Shown: in pieces, positions 36,717 to 44,996 of the stretch
How the letters are laid out: each line of letters begins with the position of its first letter
Numbering within the stretch: the first letter of the stretch is position 1
Source: Caldicellulosiruptoraceae bacterium PP1
GTDB taxonomy: Bacteria > Bacillota > Thermoanaerobacteria > Caldicellulosiruptorales > Caldicellulosiruptoraceae
Reading direction: 5' to 3'
NCBI GenBank assembly: GCA_041320695.1
Contig: JBGGOQ010000001.1
Span: forward strand, 248,001 to 312,000
DNA: 64,000 bases
The notes under the pieces: model-generated
Databases searched by the model: none
The model's input: the letters and a program-made list of their open reading frames with translations, nothing else
Told to the model about the DNA's origin: nothing
Made by a program: the position numbers and the translations under genes

Positions 36717-37694
36717 ATGGAAATAGGTAAAGTTCCAAATCATATACTTAAAAATTATATATTTGATAATATAAAATATAAAGATGAAATAAAGCTTTAT
36801 CCATCATTAGGTGAAGATTCGGCAGCTGTTGATATTTCTGGAAATATTGCAGTACTTACTTGCGATCCTGTAACAGCATCAGACAATAATAGTGGTTACA
36901 TTTCAGTCATTATTGTATGTAATGATTTAGCTTCAAGTGGTGCTATTCCTGTTGGCATTCTTTCTACAATTTTGCTACCTCCAAATAGTTCAGAAAATGA
37001 ATTTGCTAAAATAATAGAAAATATTAAAGTTGCGTGTGATGAACTAAATATTACCTTATTAGGCGGACATAGTGAAGTAACTCATAATGTTACAAAACCC
37101 ATAATTATATCTACTGGTTTTGGTAAAACTGAAGATAAATATTTAGTGTCTACCAAAAATGCTAAAGTAAAAGATAAAATAATTATTACAAAATCTTTAG
37201 CAATTGAAGGAACTGCTATAATTGCAAACGATTTTGAAGATAGATTAAAAGAATTTTTGCCTGATAAGTTGATATCAGAAGCAAAAAATTTTATTAAAAA
37301 TATATGTGTTGTAAAAGAAGGGTTAATTGCTAGGAAATATGCTAATTCTATGCACGACATAACTGAGGGTGGACTTTTTGGTGCTTTATACGAAGTATGT
37401 AAAGCATCTAATGTTGGTGCTATAATATATGAGAGAAATATAAAATTAAATAAAATAACTCAAAAAATATGTGAACATTTTAATATAAATCCTTATAAGC
37501 TTATTTCAAGTGGTAGTATGTTAATTACTACAAATAAAGCAGAAGAACTTTTAAATGAATTAAAGCAAAATAATATAGATGCTTTTATTATTGGAGAAGT
37601 AATTGAATCTAATGAAATAAAGTTTATAAGATTAGATGGTAGTATTGAATACATTAATGAATCACCAATAGATGAAATATATAAGGTGAAATAG
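36717..37694 (+). CDS. AIR synthase-related (HypE/ThiL/PurM-superfamily) protein
   Basis: A 325-residue member of the PurM-like ATP-binding superfamily. It has an N-terminal GEDSAAVDISGN region, CNDLASSGAIPVGILSTILLP, LLGGHSEVT (the usual GGHTE) and the later HDITEGGLFGALYEV. HypE makes the cyano ligand of NiFe hydrogenase, but the C-terminal PRIC cysteine tail of HypE is absent and no hyp genes are near, so the substrate is unknown. It is not the purine PurM, which is separately encoded at 48.6 kb. The ATG at 36717 follows AAAAGGGGG; the open frame extends upstream without a ribosome site. Confidence 0.82.
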   Translation: MEIGKVPNHILKNYIFDNIKYKDEIKLYPSLGEDSAAVDISGNIAVLTCDPVTASDNNSGYISVIIVCNDLASSGAIPVGILSTILLPPNSSENEFAKIIENIKVACDELNITLLGGHSEVTHNVTKPIIISTGFGKTEDKYLVSTKNAKVKDKIIITKSLAIEGTAIIANDFEDRLKEFLPDKLISEAKNFIKNICVVKEGLIARKYANSMHDITEGGLFGALYEVCKASNVGAIIYERNIKLNKITQKICEHFNINPYKLISSGSMLITTNKAEELLNELKQNNIDAFIIGEVIESNEIKFIRLDGSIEYINESPIDEIYKVK

Positions 37695-37707
37695 AGGAGG
37701 TTTTTAT

Positions 37708-38382
37708 ATGGCAAAGATTTTGGTGATTGATGATGATCCAAAAATTTCTTCTTTAATAGAACTCTATCTTTCAAAGGAAGGATATGAGATAATAATAGCT
37801 AATGATGGAAACGAAGGTGTTAATTTATTTAAAATTGAAGCACCTAATTTAGTAATTTTAGACTTAATGTTACCTAAAAAAGATGGTTATGAAGTATGTA
37901 AAGATATTAGAAAAATAAGTAATATTCCTATTATTATGCTGACGGCTAAGGGTGAAACATTTGATAAAGTATTGGGACTTGAATTAGGAGCAGACGATTA
38001 TATTGTAAAACCTTTTGAACCTAAGGAACTTATTGCTCGTGTAAAGGCAGTTTTAAGGAGAACACAACATGAAAAGGAAGATGAAAAAATTGTTGTCCAT
38101 CCTAACTTAATGATTGATTTAAATACATATATTGTAAAAGTAAATAACAATGAAATAGAAATGCCTCCTAAAGAAATTGAATTATTGTATTTCTTAGCTT
38201 CTCATCCTAATAAGGTTTTTACTCGTGAACAACTATTAAATCAAATATGGGGATATGATTATTTAGGAGATACAAGAACTGTTGACGTTCATATAAAGAG
38301 AATTAGAGAAAAAATAGAAAATGAAAAAAATGGTTGGCAAATTAAAACAGTATGGGGTGTTGGTTATAAATTTGAAATATAG
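37708..38382 (+). CDS. Response regulator, OmpR/PhoB family (CssR-like by context)
   Basis: A 224-residue regulator with acidic residues DDDP at the N-terminus, phosphoacceptor Asp52 (VILDLMLPKKDGYE), TKPF-equivalent VKPFEPKELIARV, and a winged helix with MPPKEIELLYFL and RTVDVHIKRIREKIE. ATG has GAGGAGG upstream, 13 bases after the AIRS-like gene. The kinase follows after 12 bases and a membrane HtrA protease lies next, the context of the Bacillus secretion-stress system CssRS; this link is an inference from gene order. Confidence 0.88.
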   Translation: MAKILVIDDDPKISSLIELYLSKEGYEIIIANDGNEGVNLFKIEAPNLVILDLMLPKKDGYEVCKDIRKISNIPIIMLTAKGETFDKVLGLELGADDYIVKPFEPKELIARVKAVLRRTQHEKEDEKIVVHPNLMIDLNTYIVKVNNNEIEMPPKEIELLYFLASHPNKVFTREQLLNQIWGYDYLGDTRTVDVHIKRIREKIENEKNGWQIKTVWGVGYKFEI

Positions 38383-38394
38383 GGCGTGAAATTG

Positions 38395-39795
38395 ATGAAA
38401 TCAATATATGTTAAAATGGTAAGTATATACACAATATTAGTTACTATAGGATTTTTATTATTCGGTTTTATATTAAACAATCTTGTTGAATATTATTTTA
38501 TACAACAAAAACAGAATCAACTTTTAAATGAAGCAGAAAAAATTTCATCATCATTTGCTTTATGGTATGTTACTGGTATTGTGGATAGAGATAGATTCCG
38601 CTTTGAAATGAATTTTTTAGAAGATTATCTTAATGCCTCTATCATCATGATTAATAAGAATGCTAATATTGTTCTTCAATCAGACAGATTAATTAATTTA
38701 AAACCTGAATTTATTAAAAAAACAAGAGATATTATTTTTTCAAGTAACATTGTAAGTAAAAGAACCACTCCAATAGGTTCATCTGAAGAGCACTATGTAG
38801 TTGGTTATCCAGTAATTGTAAATAATCAAGTAATTGCCGGATTATTATTAACAACATCAATAAACCAAATTTCAAAAACTTTAGATATCTTTAATAGAAT
38901 AGTATGGGTTATTACTTTATTCGAGATTGTTTTAGTATTAATAATTACTTATATTCTAACTCAAAAAATAACATTACCGATTAAAAAACTTGCTTTAGTA
39001 TCAAGAAAAGTTGCAGAGGGTGATTTTAATCAAATTATTGATGTAAAAATTACTTCAGAAGATGAAATAGGAGAATTAATAAAATCTTTTAATTATATGA
39101 CAGAAAAGCTGAAAAATTTAGAATATATGAGACGGAGTTTTATTGCAAATGTATCTCACGAGTTGAGATCTCCATTGACATCTATAAGAGGCTTTCTTGA
39201 AGGGATACTAGATGGAACAATACCTGAAGCAAAACATGAATATTATTTAAGTATTATTAAAGAAGAAACAATTAAACTTAATAACTTAATTAATCAATTA
39301 TTAGAATTATCAAGGCTAGAATGGGGCAAAATAAATTTAAATATTTCTCAATTCAAATTACATTCTTTAGTTGCAGAGGAATTAATTAGTTTTGAAAAAA
39401 GAATTGAAGAAAAAAACTTATATATTGATTTCAACATAGATGAAAAGCTAGTTGTATTAGGTGATAGGGAACTTATAGGAAGAGTAATTCATAATTTAAT
39501 TGATAATGCCATCAAATATAATAAAAAAGATGGAAGTATTATTTTTTCATGTGAAGTAATTGATAAACAAGCTTTTATATCTATTGAAGATACAGGTGTT
39601 GGAATACCAGATGAAATGCAAAAATTTATTTGGGAAAGATTTTATAAAGTAGATGAATCACGAAGTTTAGAGAATGGTGTTGGTTTAGGACTTTCAATTG
39701 TAAAGGAAATTATAAAACTTCATAATCAAAATATTTGGGTTGAAAGCAAAGTAGGTTATGGCACAAAATTTACCTTTACACTTAATACACAATAA
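38395..39795 (+). CDS. Sensor histidine kinase with HAMP domain (CssS-like by context)
   Basis: A protein of 466 residues: TM1 about 9-30, an extracytoplasmic sensor segment of about 130 residues, TM2 about 164-186, HAMP (about 188-240), HisKA with His255 in NVSHELRSPLTSIRGF, and HATPase with NLIDNAIKYN, DTGVGIP and GVGLGLS. The ATG at 38395 is chosen over the GTG at 38386, which forms part of the ribosome site AGGGCGTG. Its likely target is the protease gene immediately downstream. Confidence 0.88.
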   Translation: MKSIYVKMVSIYTILVTIGFLLFGFILNNLVEYYFIQQKQNQLLNEAEKISSSFALWYVTGIVDRDRFRFEMNFLEDYLNASIIMINKNANIVLQSDRLINLKPEFIKKTRDIIFSSNIVSKRTTPIGSSEEHYVVGYPVIVNNQVIAGLLLTTSINQISKTLDIFNRIVWVITLFEIVLVLIITYILTQKITLPIKKLALVSRKVAEGDFNQIIDVKITSEDEIGELIKSFNYMTEKLKNLEYMRRSFIANVSHELRSPLTSIRGFLEGILDGTIPEAKHEYYLSIIKEETIKLNNLINQLLELSRLEWGKINLNISQFKLHSLVAEELISFEKRIEEKNLYIDFNIDEKLVVLGDRELIGRVIHNLIDNAIKYNKKDGSIIFSCEVIDKQAFISIEDTGVGIPDEMQKFIWERFYKVDESRSLENGVGLGLSIVKEIIKLHNQNIWVESKVGYGTKFTFTLNTQ

Positions 39796-39804
39796 TTTTA
39801 TTTT

Positions 39805-39850
39805 TTATTAACAGTTTATTAATACTTTTTTAAAAAAATACCTTTAAAAT
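39805..39850 (+). promoter_or_regulatory. Candidate operator and -10 upstream of htrA
   Basis: TTATTAA occurs at 39805-39811 and again at 39816-39822, 11 bases apart start to start, the helical spacing used by OmpR-family regulators. A TAAAAT (39845-39850) could be the -10, with no -35 consensus. This is compatible with activation by the adjacent response regulator, but the sequence is A+T-rich and chance is possible. Confidence 0.35.
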
Positions 39851-39885
39851 AATAATTGAAAAAAATAAATATGAGGTGAGAGAAA

Positions 39886-41121
39886 ATGGATGATAGATTT
39901 GAATATGAAAATGAAAATAATATCCCACAAACAACTTATAGTCCTATTAACTATGAAATTCCAAAAACAATTAAAAAGAAATCTTCAACAAAAGGATATT
40001 TAATTTCTGGTTTAATTGGTGGTCTTATTGGTGCAATATTAATAACAGTATTCTTTTTTGGATATATTTCTGTAAATAAAGATAAATTATTTTCATCAAC
40101 AACAGCTAATCAAAGTTATACACAAAATATTTCTAATATTAATAACTCAGCTACTTTAACTAAAACTGCTTTACTATCAAGTTCAGGTGAATCTTTTGTA
40201 TCTCAAGTTGCAAAATCTGTAGGGCCTGCAGTAATAGGTATAAAAAATAAAACTAATGTAACTGATTGGTGGACAGAACAACAATATGAAGTAACTCAGG
40301 GTGAAGGTTCAGGTGTAATAATTAGTAAAGATGGTTATATTATAACTAATAATCATGTTATTTCTGGTGCTAAATCGGTTACAGTAATTCTTTCTGGTGG
40401 TAAAGAAGTCCCAGCTCAAATAGTTGGTACAGATTCACAAAGTGATTTGGCAGTCTTAAAAATTGATCCTAAATACGTAACAGCAGTTGCAAGATTAGGA
40501 GATTCTTCTAAAGTTCAAGTTGGAGATTTTGCAATAGCTATTGGAAATCCTCTAGGACAAGAATTTGCAGGTAGTGTAACATTTGGTGTTGTTAGTGCAG
40601 TAAACAGAAAATTGGATTACAATAACGGTATGCAAATACCATTAATTCAGACCGATGCTGCTATAAATCCTGGTAACAGTGGTGGTGCATTAGTAAATAA
40701 AGATGGCGAAGTTATTGGTATTAATTCGGCTAAAATAACAGATACTGGTGTAGAAGGAATGGGATTTGCTATTCCAATAAATTACGCAAAGCCAATTATT
40801 GATGATTTAATAAAATATAAGCAAGTTCAAAGGCCAACTATAGGTATTGCAGTAGATTACTATGTAGATAGAATGGGTAATCCTGTTGGGCTTTATATAG
40901 TAAAGGTATATAAAGGTACTGGAGCAGAAAAAGCTGGACTTAAAGAAAATGACATTATTACAGAAATTGATAAAACAAAAATAAAAACTTACAATGATCT
41001 TTTAAATATAATTGTAAAGCATAAAATAGGAGACCAAGTTTCAATAACAGTATTAAGAGATGGGCAAGTAAAAACATTTAAAGTTACTCTTTCAAAACCA
41101 ATTAGCAATAATAATGAATAA
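39886..41121 (+). CDS. htrA: Membrane-anchored HtrA/DegP-type serine protease with PDZ domain
   Basis: A protein of 411 residues. It has a cytoplasmic N-terminus (1-36), one membrane segment (about 37-58), a Ser/Thr/Asn-rich linker, a trypsin-like protease domain (about 100-300) and one PDZ domain (about 310-405). The catalytic triad is complete: His157 (NNHVI), Asp187 (SDLAVLKI) and Ser265 (NPGNSGGAL). Such proteases degrade or refold misfolded proteins outside the membrane. The two-component pair directly upstream suggests induction by envelope or secretion stress. ATG follows ATGAGGTGAGAGAAA. A hairpin terminator follows. Confidence 0.95.
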   Translation: MDDRFEYENENNIPQTTYSPINYEIPKTIKKKSSTKGYLISGLIGGLIGAILITVFFFGYISVNKDKLFSSTTANQSYTQNISNINNSATLTKTALLSSSGESFVSQVAKSVGPAVIGIKNKTNVTDWWTEQQYEVTQGEGSGVIISKDGYIITNNHVISGAKSVTVILSGGKEVPAQIVGTDSQSDLAVLKIDPKYVTAVARLGDSSKVQVGDFAIAIGNPLGQEFAGSVTFGVVSAVNRKLDYNNGMQIPLIQTDAAINPGNSGGALVNKDGEVIGINSAKITDTGVEGMGFAIPINYAKPIIDDLIKYKQVQRPTIGIAVDYYVDRMGNPVGLYIVKVYKGTGAEKAGLKENDIITEIDKTKIKTYNDLLNIIVKHKIGDQVSITVLRDGQVKTFKVTLSKPISNNNE

Positions 41122-41127
41122 AACATA

Positions 41128-41165
41128 AAATAGGGTGTCAAATTAAATGGCACTCTATTTTTTTG
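41128..41165 (+). terminator. Terminator of htrA
   Basis: AAATAGGGTGTC (41128-41139) pairs with GGCACTCTATTT (41149-41160), a 12-bp stem with two G-T pairs, and T4-G-T4 follows. Confidence 0.88.
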
Positions 41166-41220
41166 TTTTATAATGCCCGAATAATAAATGAAAAATAATA
41201 AAATTTGTTCATTTATTTTA

Positions 41221-41249
41221 TTGACTTATTGGAATATTATTGTTATTAT
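41221..41249 (+). promoter_or_regulatory. Sigma-A promoter of the purine permease gene
   Basis: TTGACT (41221-41226) and TATTAT (41244-41249) are separated by 17 bases. The predicted start is near 41256, leaving a leader of about 59 bases. Confidence 0.7.
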
Positions 41250-41268
41250 TAATATATCTAATATATAA

Positions 41269-41303
41269 ACATTCGTAGCTAAAAAAATAATAATGTTCGG
41301 AAA
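41269..41303 (+). promoter_or_regulatory. PurBox-like elements in the permease leader
   Basis: TAATGTTCGGAAA (41291-41303) is, read on the minus strand, TTTCCGAACATTA, which fits the Bacillus PurR operator consensus AWWWCCGAACWWT closely. A weaker copy, ACATTCGTAG, lies about 22 bases upstream in the same orientation, and CCGAATAAT occurs in plus orientation near 41177. Position downstream of the promoter would suit repression. No purine-riboswitch core is present. Confidence 0.4.
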
Positions 41304-41314
41304 GGTGGTTTTCT

Positions 41315-42700
41315 ATGTTTGAGAAGTATTTTAAAGTACGTGAAAATGGTTCTGATGTTAGAACTGAAGTAATTGCTGGTTTTACTACATTTATCACTAT
41401 GGCTTACATAATATTTGTTAATCCAAATATTTTAGGTCAAACTGGGCTAAATACAAATGCTGTTTTTGTCGCAACATGTATTAGTGCTGCAATTGGTACA
41501 CTTGTAATGTCTTTATATGCAAATCTTCCATTTGCATTAGCACCTGGAATGGGTTTAAATGCTTTCTTTACATATACTGTATGTATGCAAATGAAATATA
41601 CTCCAAAACAAGCATTAGCTGCAGTATTCCTTTCTGGTATTTTATTTATTGTAATAACTCTTTTCGGTTTACGACAAGCAATTGTAAAATCAATACCAAA
41701 TACATTAAAACATTCAATGACAGCAGGTATAGGTTTGTTTATTGCATTCATAGGCTTTTTGAATGCAGGGATAGTAAAAATTGACAAAGGTTCGATGCTC
41801 CCAAAATTTGGCGATTTTACTTTAGGATTTCAAAGCCTTGGTAGTGATGTAAATTTAAATAAAGATATAATCGCTTCAAGAGGAGCTTTACTTGCAATTA
41901 TTGGATTGGTTATAATAGGAATTCTTCTTGCAAGAAAAGTAAAAGGAGCAGTTATAATTGGTATTGTTTCTACAACAATTTTAAGCTTCTTATTTAAAGT
42001 AGTTGATTTAAGCACATTTAAATTCAGTGTAAATTCATTTACGTTGGATTTATTCAACTTTGATTTTGGAGGTTTATTTAAGCTTCACCAAAACCAAGGA
42101 ATATTAGCACTATTAGTTAGTGTTTTTGGTGTTGTTATTACATTTACCATTGTTGATATGTTTGATAGTATCGGAACATTTGTTGGACTAGCTGACAAGG
42201 CAGGTATTCTTACTAAAGACGGTGATGTTCCAAGAATGGATAGAGCATTAATGTCAGATGCTGTTGCTACAACAGTTGGTGCTATATTTGGAACTTCTAC
42301 TGTCACAACTTATATTGAAAGTGCAGCAGGTATTGAAGAGGGTGGTAGAACAGGATTAACATCATTAGTTACTGGTATTCTATTTATATTAGCACTTATT
42401 ATTGCTCCATTTATTGGTCTTGTCCCTTCTCAAGCGACTGCACCTGCACTTATTGCAGTTGGTGTTATGATGATGTCATCAGTAAAGAAGATTGATTTTG
42501 GAAATTTCGAGGAAGCTTTACCAGCTTTTATAACAATAGTTGGAATGCCGTTTAGTTATTCAATAGCAAATGGTATTGCAGCAGGAATAATATTCTATGT
42601 ATTGATGAAGGTTTTAAGAGGAAAGGCAAAAGAAGTGAATGCAATAACTTATATATTAGCACTGCTCTTTATAATAAGGTTTGCAATAATACCGCATTAA
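41315..42700 (+). CDS. NCS2 family purine permease (AzgA/PbuG-like)
   Basis: A 461-residue transporter of about 14 membrane helices, of the AzgA-like branch (adenine, hypoxanthine or guanine uptake). Signature segments: TEVIAGFTTFITMAYIIFVNP, APGMGLNAFFTYTVC, VDMFDSIGTFVGLADKAG and TYIESAAGIEEGGRTGLTS. Its place directly before the purine operon suits salvage linked to de novo synthesis. ATG follows GGAAAGGTGGTTTTCT. The exact base specificity cannot be read from the sequence. Confidence 0.92.
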   Translation: MFEKYFKVRENGSDVRTEVIAGFTTFITMAYIIFVNPNILGQTGLNTNAVFVATCISAAIGTLVMSLYANLPFALAPGMGLNAFFTYTVCMQMKYTPKQALAAVFLSGILFIVITLFGLRQAIVKSIPNTLKHSMTAGIGLFIAFIGFLNAGIVKIDKGSMLPKFGDFTLGFQSLGSDVNLNKDIIASRGALLAIIGLVIIGILLARKVKGAVIIGIVSTTILSFLFKVVDLSTFKFSVNSFTLDLFNFDFGGLFKLHQNQGILALLVSVFGVVITFTIVDMFDSIGTFVGLADKAGILTKDGDVPRMDRALMSDAVATTVGAIFGTSTVTTYIESAAGIEEGGRTGLTSLVTGILFILALIIAPFIGLVPSQATAPALIAVGVMMMSSVKKIDFGNFEEALPAFITIVGMPFSYSIANGIAAGIIFYVLMKVLRGKAKEVNAITYILALLFIIRFAIIPH

Positions 42701-42715
42701 GTAATATGAATAATG

Positions 42716-42752
42716 TGAGGCTGTCCAGCTATAATGGTTCAGCCTCATTTTC
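42716..42752 (+). terminator. Terminator between the permease gene and purE
   Basis: TGAGGCTG (42716-42723) pairs with CAGCCTCA (42740-42747), with CC/GG continuing inside, followed by only T4. It is weaker than the other terminators here, so partial read-through into the pur operon is possible. Confidence 0.7.
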
Positions 42753-42776
42753 ATAAATAAAACAACAAATTATATT
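42748..42776 (+). promoter_or_regulatory. Tentative promoter of the purine operon
   Basis: TTTTCA (42748-42753) and TATATT (42771-42776) are 17 bases apart, 32 bases before purE. The match is modest and overlaps the tail of the preceding terminator. No PurBox was seen here. Confidence 0.35.
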
Positions 42777-42807
42777 TATATTTTATTTTGAAATTGGAGG
42801 TATTAAA

Positions 42808-43305
42808 ATGTCTAAAATAGCTATAGTAATTGGTTCATCTTCTGATTTCCCATTAATTACTAATGGTATTAAACTTTTGAAAGAATTTAATCTTGAATAT
42901 GATGTCAGAGTTTTATCAGCTCATAGAACGCCAGAACAAGCTGTAGAGTTTGCAAAAAACGCTGAAAAAAATGGATATGAGGTTATAATAGCAGCTGCTG
43001 GAAAAGCAGCACATCTTCCTGGTGTTCTTGCATCAAATACTCTTTTACCTGTAATAGGTGTCCCCATCAAATCATCAACATTAGATGGTATGGATGCACT
43101 TTTATCAATTGTTCAAATGCCAAAAGGGATTCCTGTAGCAACTGTTTCAATCGATGGAATAGATAATGCAATTCTACTTGCTATCAGAATATTATCAATT
43201 AAATATAATGAATTATCAAATAAGCTTTCAAAATATGTAGATAGAATGAAAAATGAAGTGTTAGAGCAAGACAAAAAGATTTCTGAGGAGGCGAAACATA
43301 TATGA
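42808..43305 (+). CDS. purE: N5-carboxyaminoimidazole ribonucleotide mutase (class I PurE)
   Basis: A 165-residue enzyme that moves the carboxyl group of N5-CAIR to C4. The N-terminal block [29 protein letters not shown] and [17 protein letters not shown] are characteristic of class I PurE. No purK (N5-CAIR synthetase) is in this operon, so either it lies elsewhere or carboxylation proceeds differently. ATG has TTGGAGG upstream; the gene is first of ten and overlaps purC by 4 bases. Confidence 0.95.
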   Translation: MSKIAIVIGSSSDFPLITNGIKLLKEFNLEYDVRVLSAHRTPEQAVEFAKNAEKNGYEVIIAAAGKAAHLPGVLASNTLLPVIGVPIKSSTLDGMDALLSIVQMPKGIPVATVSIDGIDNAILLAIRILSIKYNELSNKLSKYVDRMKNEVLEQDKKISEEAKHI

Positions 43306-44012
43306 AATATGAAATAAAAGATTTTCTTTATGAAGGTAAAGCAAAAAAGGTTTATAAGAGCAATCTTGAAGATGTATACATTATAGAATACAAAGATGAT
43401 GCTACTGCTTTTGATGGTGCAAAAAAAGGAACAATAATTGGTAAAGGTGTTATAAATAATAAAGTTTCAAATCATTTCTTTAGACTGCTCGAAAAAAATG
43501 GTATTAAAACACATTATATAGAAGAAATTGATGATAGAAAAACAGCTGTAAGAAGTGTTAAAATTATCCCTATTGAAGTTATTGTGAGAAATATAGCAGC
43601 TGGTTCACTTTCAAAAAGATTAGGATTAGAAGAGGGGGTAATTTTAAAAAGACCTGTTTTAGAATTTTGTTATAAAAATGATGAACTCCATGATCCACAA
43701 ATAAATGAATATCATATTTATGCTCTTGATTTGGCTACTGAAGAAGAAGTAAGGAAAATAAGTGAAATATCATTTAAAGTAAATAAAATTTTACGAGAAT
43801 ATTTAAAAGAAGTAAATATTGATTTGATTGATTTTAAACTTGAATTTGGAAGATTTCAAGGCGATATATTATTATCAGATGAAATATCTCCTGATACATG
43901 TAGATTTTGGGATATCAAAACAAGAGAAAAATTAGATAAAGATAGATTTAGAAGAGATTTAGGAAATGTCGAACAAGCATATAACGAGGTTTTAAAAAGA
44001 TTAGGCCTTTAA
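43302..44012 (+). CDS. purC: SAICAR synthetase
   Basis: An ATP-grasp-related enzyme of 236 residues that joins CAIR and aspartate. Blocks: [51 protein letters not shown] and the late LIDFKLEFG and [14 protein letters not shown]. It starts within the purE stop with AGGAGGCGAAA ahead of the ATG. Confidence 0.96.
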   Translation: MKYEIKDFLYEGKAKKVYKSNLEDVYIIEYKDDATAFDGAKKGTIIGKGVINNKVSNHFFRLLEKNGIKTHYIEEIDDRKTAVRSVKIIPIEVIVRNIAAGSLSKRLGLEEGVILKRPVLEFCYKNDELHDPQINEYHIYALDLATEEEVRKISEISFKVNKILREYLKEVNIDLIDFKLEFGRFQGDILLSDEISPDTCRFWDIKTREKLDKDRFRRDLGNVEQAYNEVLKRLGL

Positions 44013-44038
44013 AATATGGAAAAGAGGTGTTATTTATT

Positions 44039-44293
44039 ATGTTCAAAGCTAATATTAATATAACTTTAAAAAAATCTATCTCAGACCCAGCAGGAATTGC
44101 TGTTCAAAATTCACTTCAGAATTTAGGGTTTGATACTGTTGAAAAAGTAAGAATAGGTAAGTATATTGAAGTATATATAAATGAAACAGAAATTGAAATA
44201 GTCAAAAATAAAATTGATGAAATGTGCAGGAAACTACTAACAAATCCAATAATGGAAGAATACTCTTTTGAAATCTTGGAGGTAAGTAAATAA
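44039..44293 (+). CDS. purS: Phosphoribosylformylglycinamidine synthase subunit PurS
   Basis: A small 84-residue subunit that bridges PurL and PurQ and helps channel ammonia. The [29 protein letters not shown] start is typical. The GTG at 44027 belongs to the ribosome site GAGGTG, so ATG 44039 is the start. It ends with a one-base overlap with purQ. PurS indicates the three-subunit FGAM synthase rather than the single long PurL of Proteobacteria. Confidence 0.93.
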   Translation: MFKANINITLKKSISDPAGIAVQNSLQNLGFDTVEKVRIGKYIEVYINETEIEIVKNKIDEMCRKLLTNPIMEEYSFEILEVSK

Positions 44294-44991
44294 TGAAATT
44301 TGGTGTTGTTGTATTTCCTGGCTCTAACTGTGATACTGATTGCTTTCATGTGATTAAGGATGTAATTGAACAAGAGGTTGAATATATATGGCATCAAGAA
44401 AATAAGGATTTATCAAATTTTGACTGTATTATATTACCTGGCGGCTTTTCGTATGGGGATTATTTGAGGGCAGGAGCAATAGCAAGATTTTCAAATGTTA
44501 TGAGTAAAATAGAAGAATTCGCATATAATGGTGGTTACGTTATAGGTATTTGTAACGGCTTTCAAATTCTAACAGAAAGTCATTTGCTTCCTGGAGCGTT
44601 AATTAAAAATAAAAATTTGAAGTTTATTTGTAGTGATCAGTATGTAAAGGTAGTGAATAATCAAACGCCTTGGACAAATCTTTATTCAAAAGATGAAATA
44701 ATAAATTTACCAATTGCTCATGGAGAAGGAAACTATTATATTGAAGAAATTCAATTACAACAACTTATTGATAATAATCAAATAATATTACAATATTGTG
44801 ATAAAAATGGCAATATATCTGAAAAAACAAATCCAAATGGTTCTATTCTTAATATTGCAGGAATATGTAATAAAGATTTTAATGTATTTGGTCTTATGCC
44901 TCATCCTGAAAGAAGTAGCGAAAGTATTCTTGGATGCGATGATGGAAGAAGAATTTTTAATAGTATAGTAAAATATTACCTATCGAGGTGA
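44293..44991 (+). CDS. purQ: Phosphoribosylformylglycinamidine synthase glutaminase subunit PurQ
   Basis: A class I glutamine amidotransferase of 232 residues that feeds ammonia to PurL. The catalytic cysteine lies in [13 protein letters not shown] (near residue 87) and the His-Glu pair in [10 protein letters not shown] near the C-terminus. The N-terminus [13 protein letters not shown] is typical. Its stop codon falls inside the ribosome site of purL. Confidence 0.96.
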   Translation: MKFGVVVFPGSNCDTDCFHVIKDVIEQEVEYIWHQENKDLSNFDCIILPGGFSYGDYLRAGAIARFSNVMSKIEEFAYNGGYVIGICNGFQILTESHLLPGALIKNKNLKFICSDQYVKVVNNQTPWTNLYSKDEIINLPIAHGEGNYYIEEIQLQQLIDNNQIILQYCDKNGNISEKTNPNGSILNIAGICNKDFNVFGLMPHPERSSESILGCDDGRRIFNSIVKYYLSR

Positions 44992-44996
44992 TTGTT

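Noticed and set aside
41250-41314. Purine riboswitch before the NCS2 permease
   Set aside because: The three-way-junction core sequences are absent and the leader is too short and A+T-rich.
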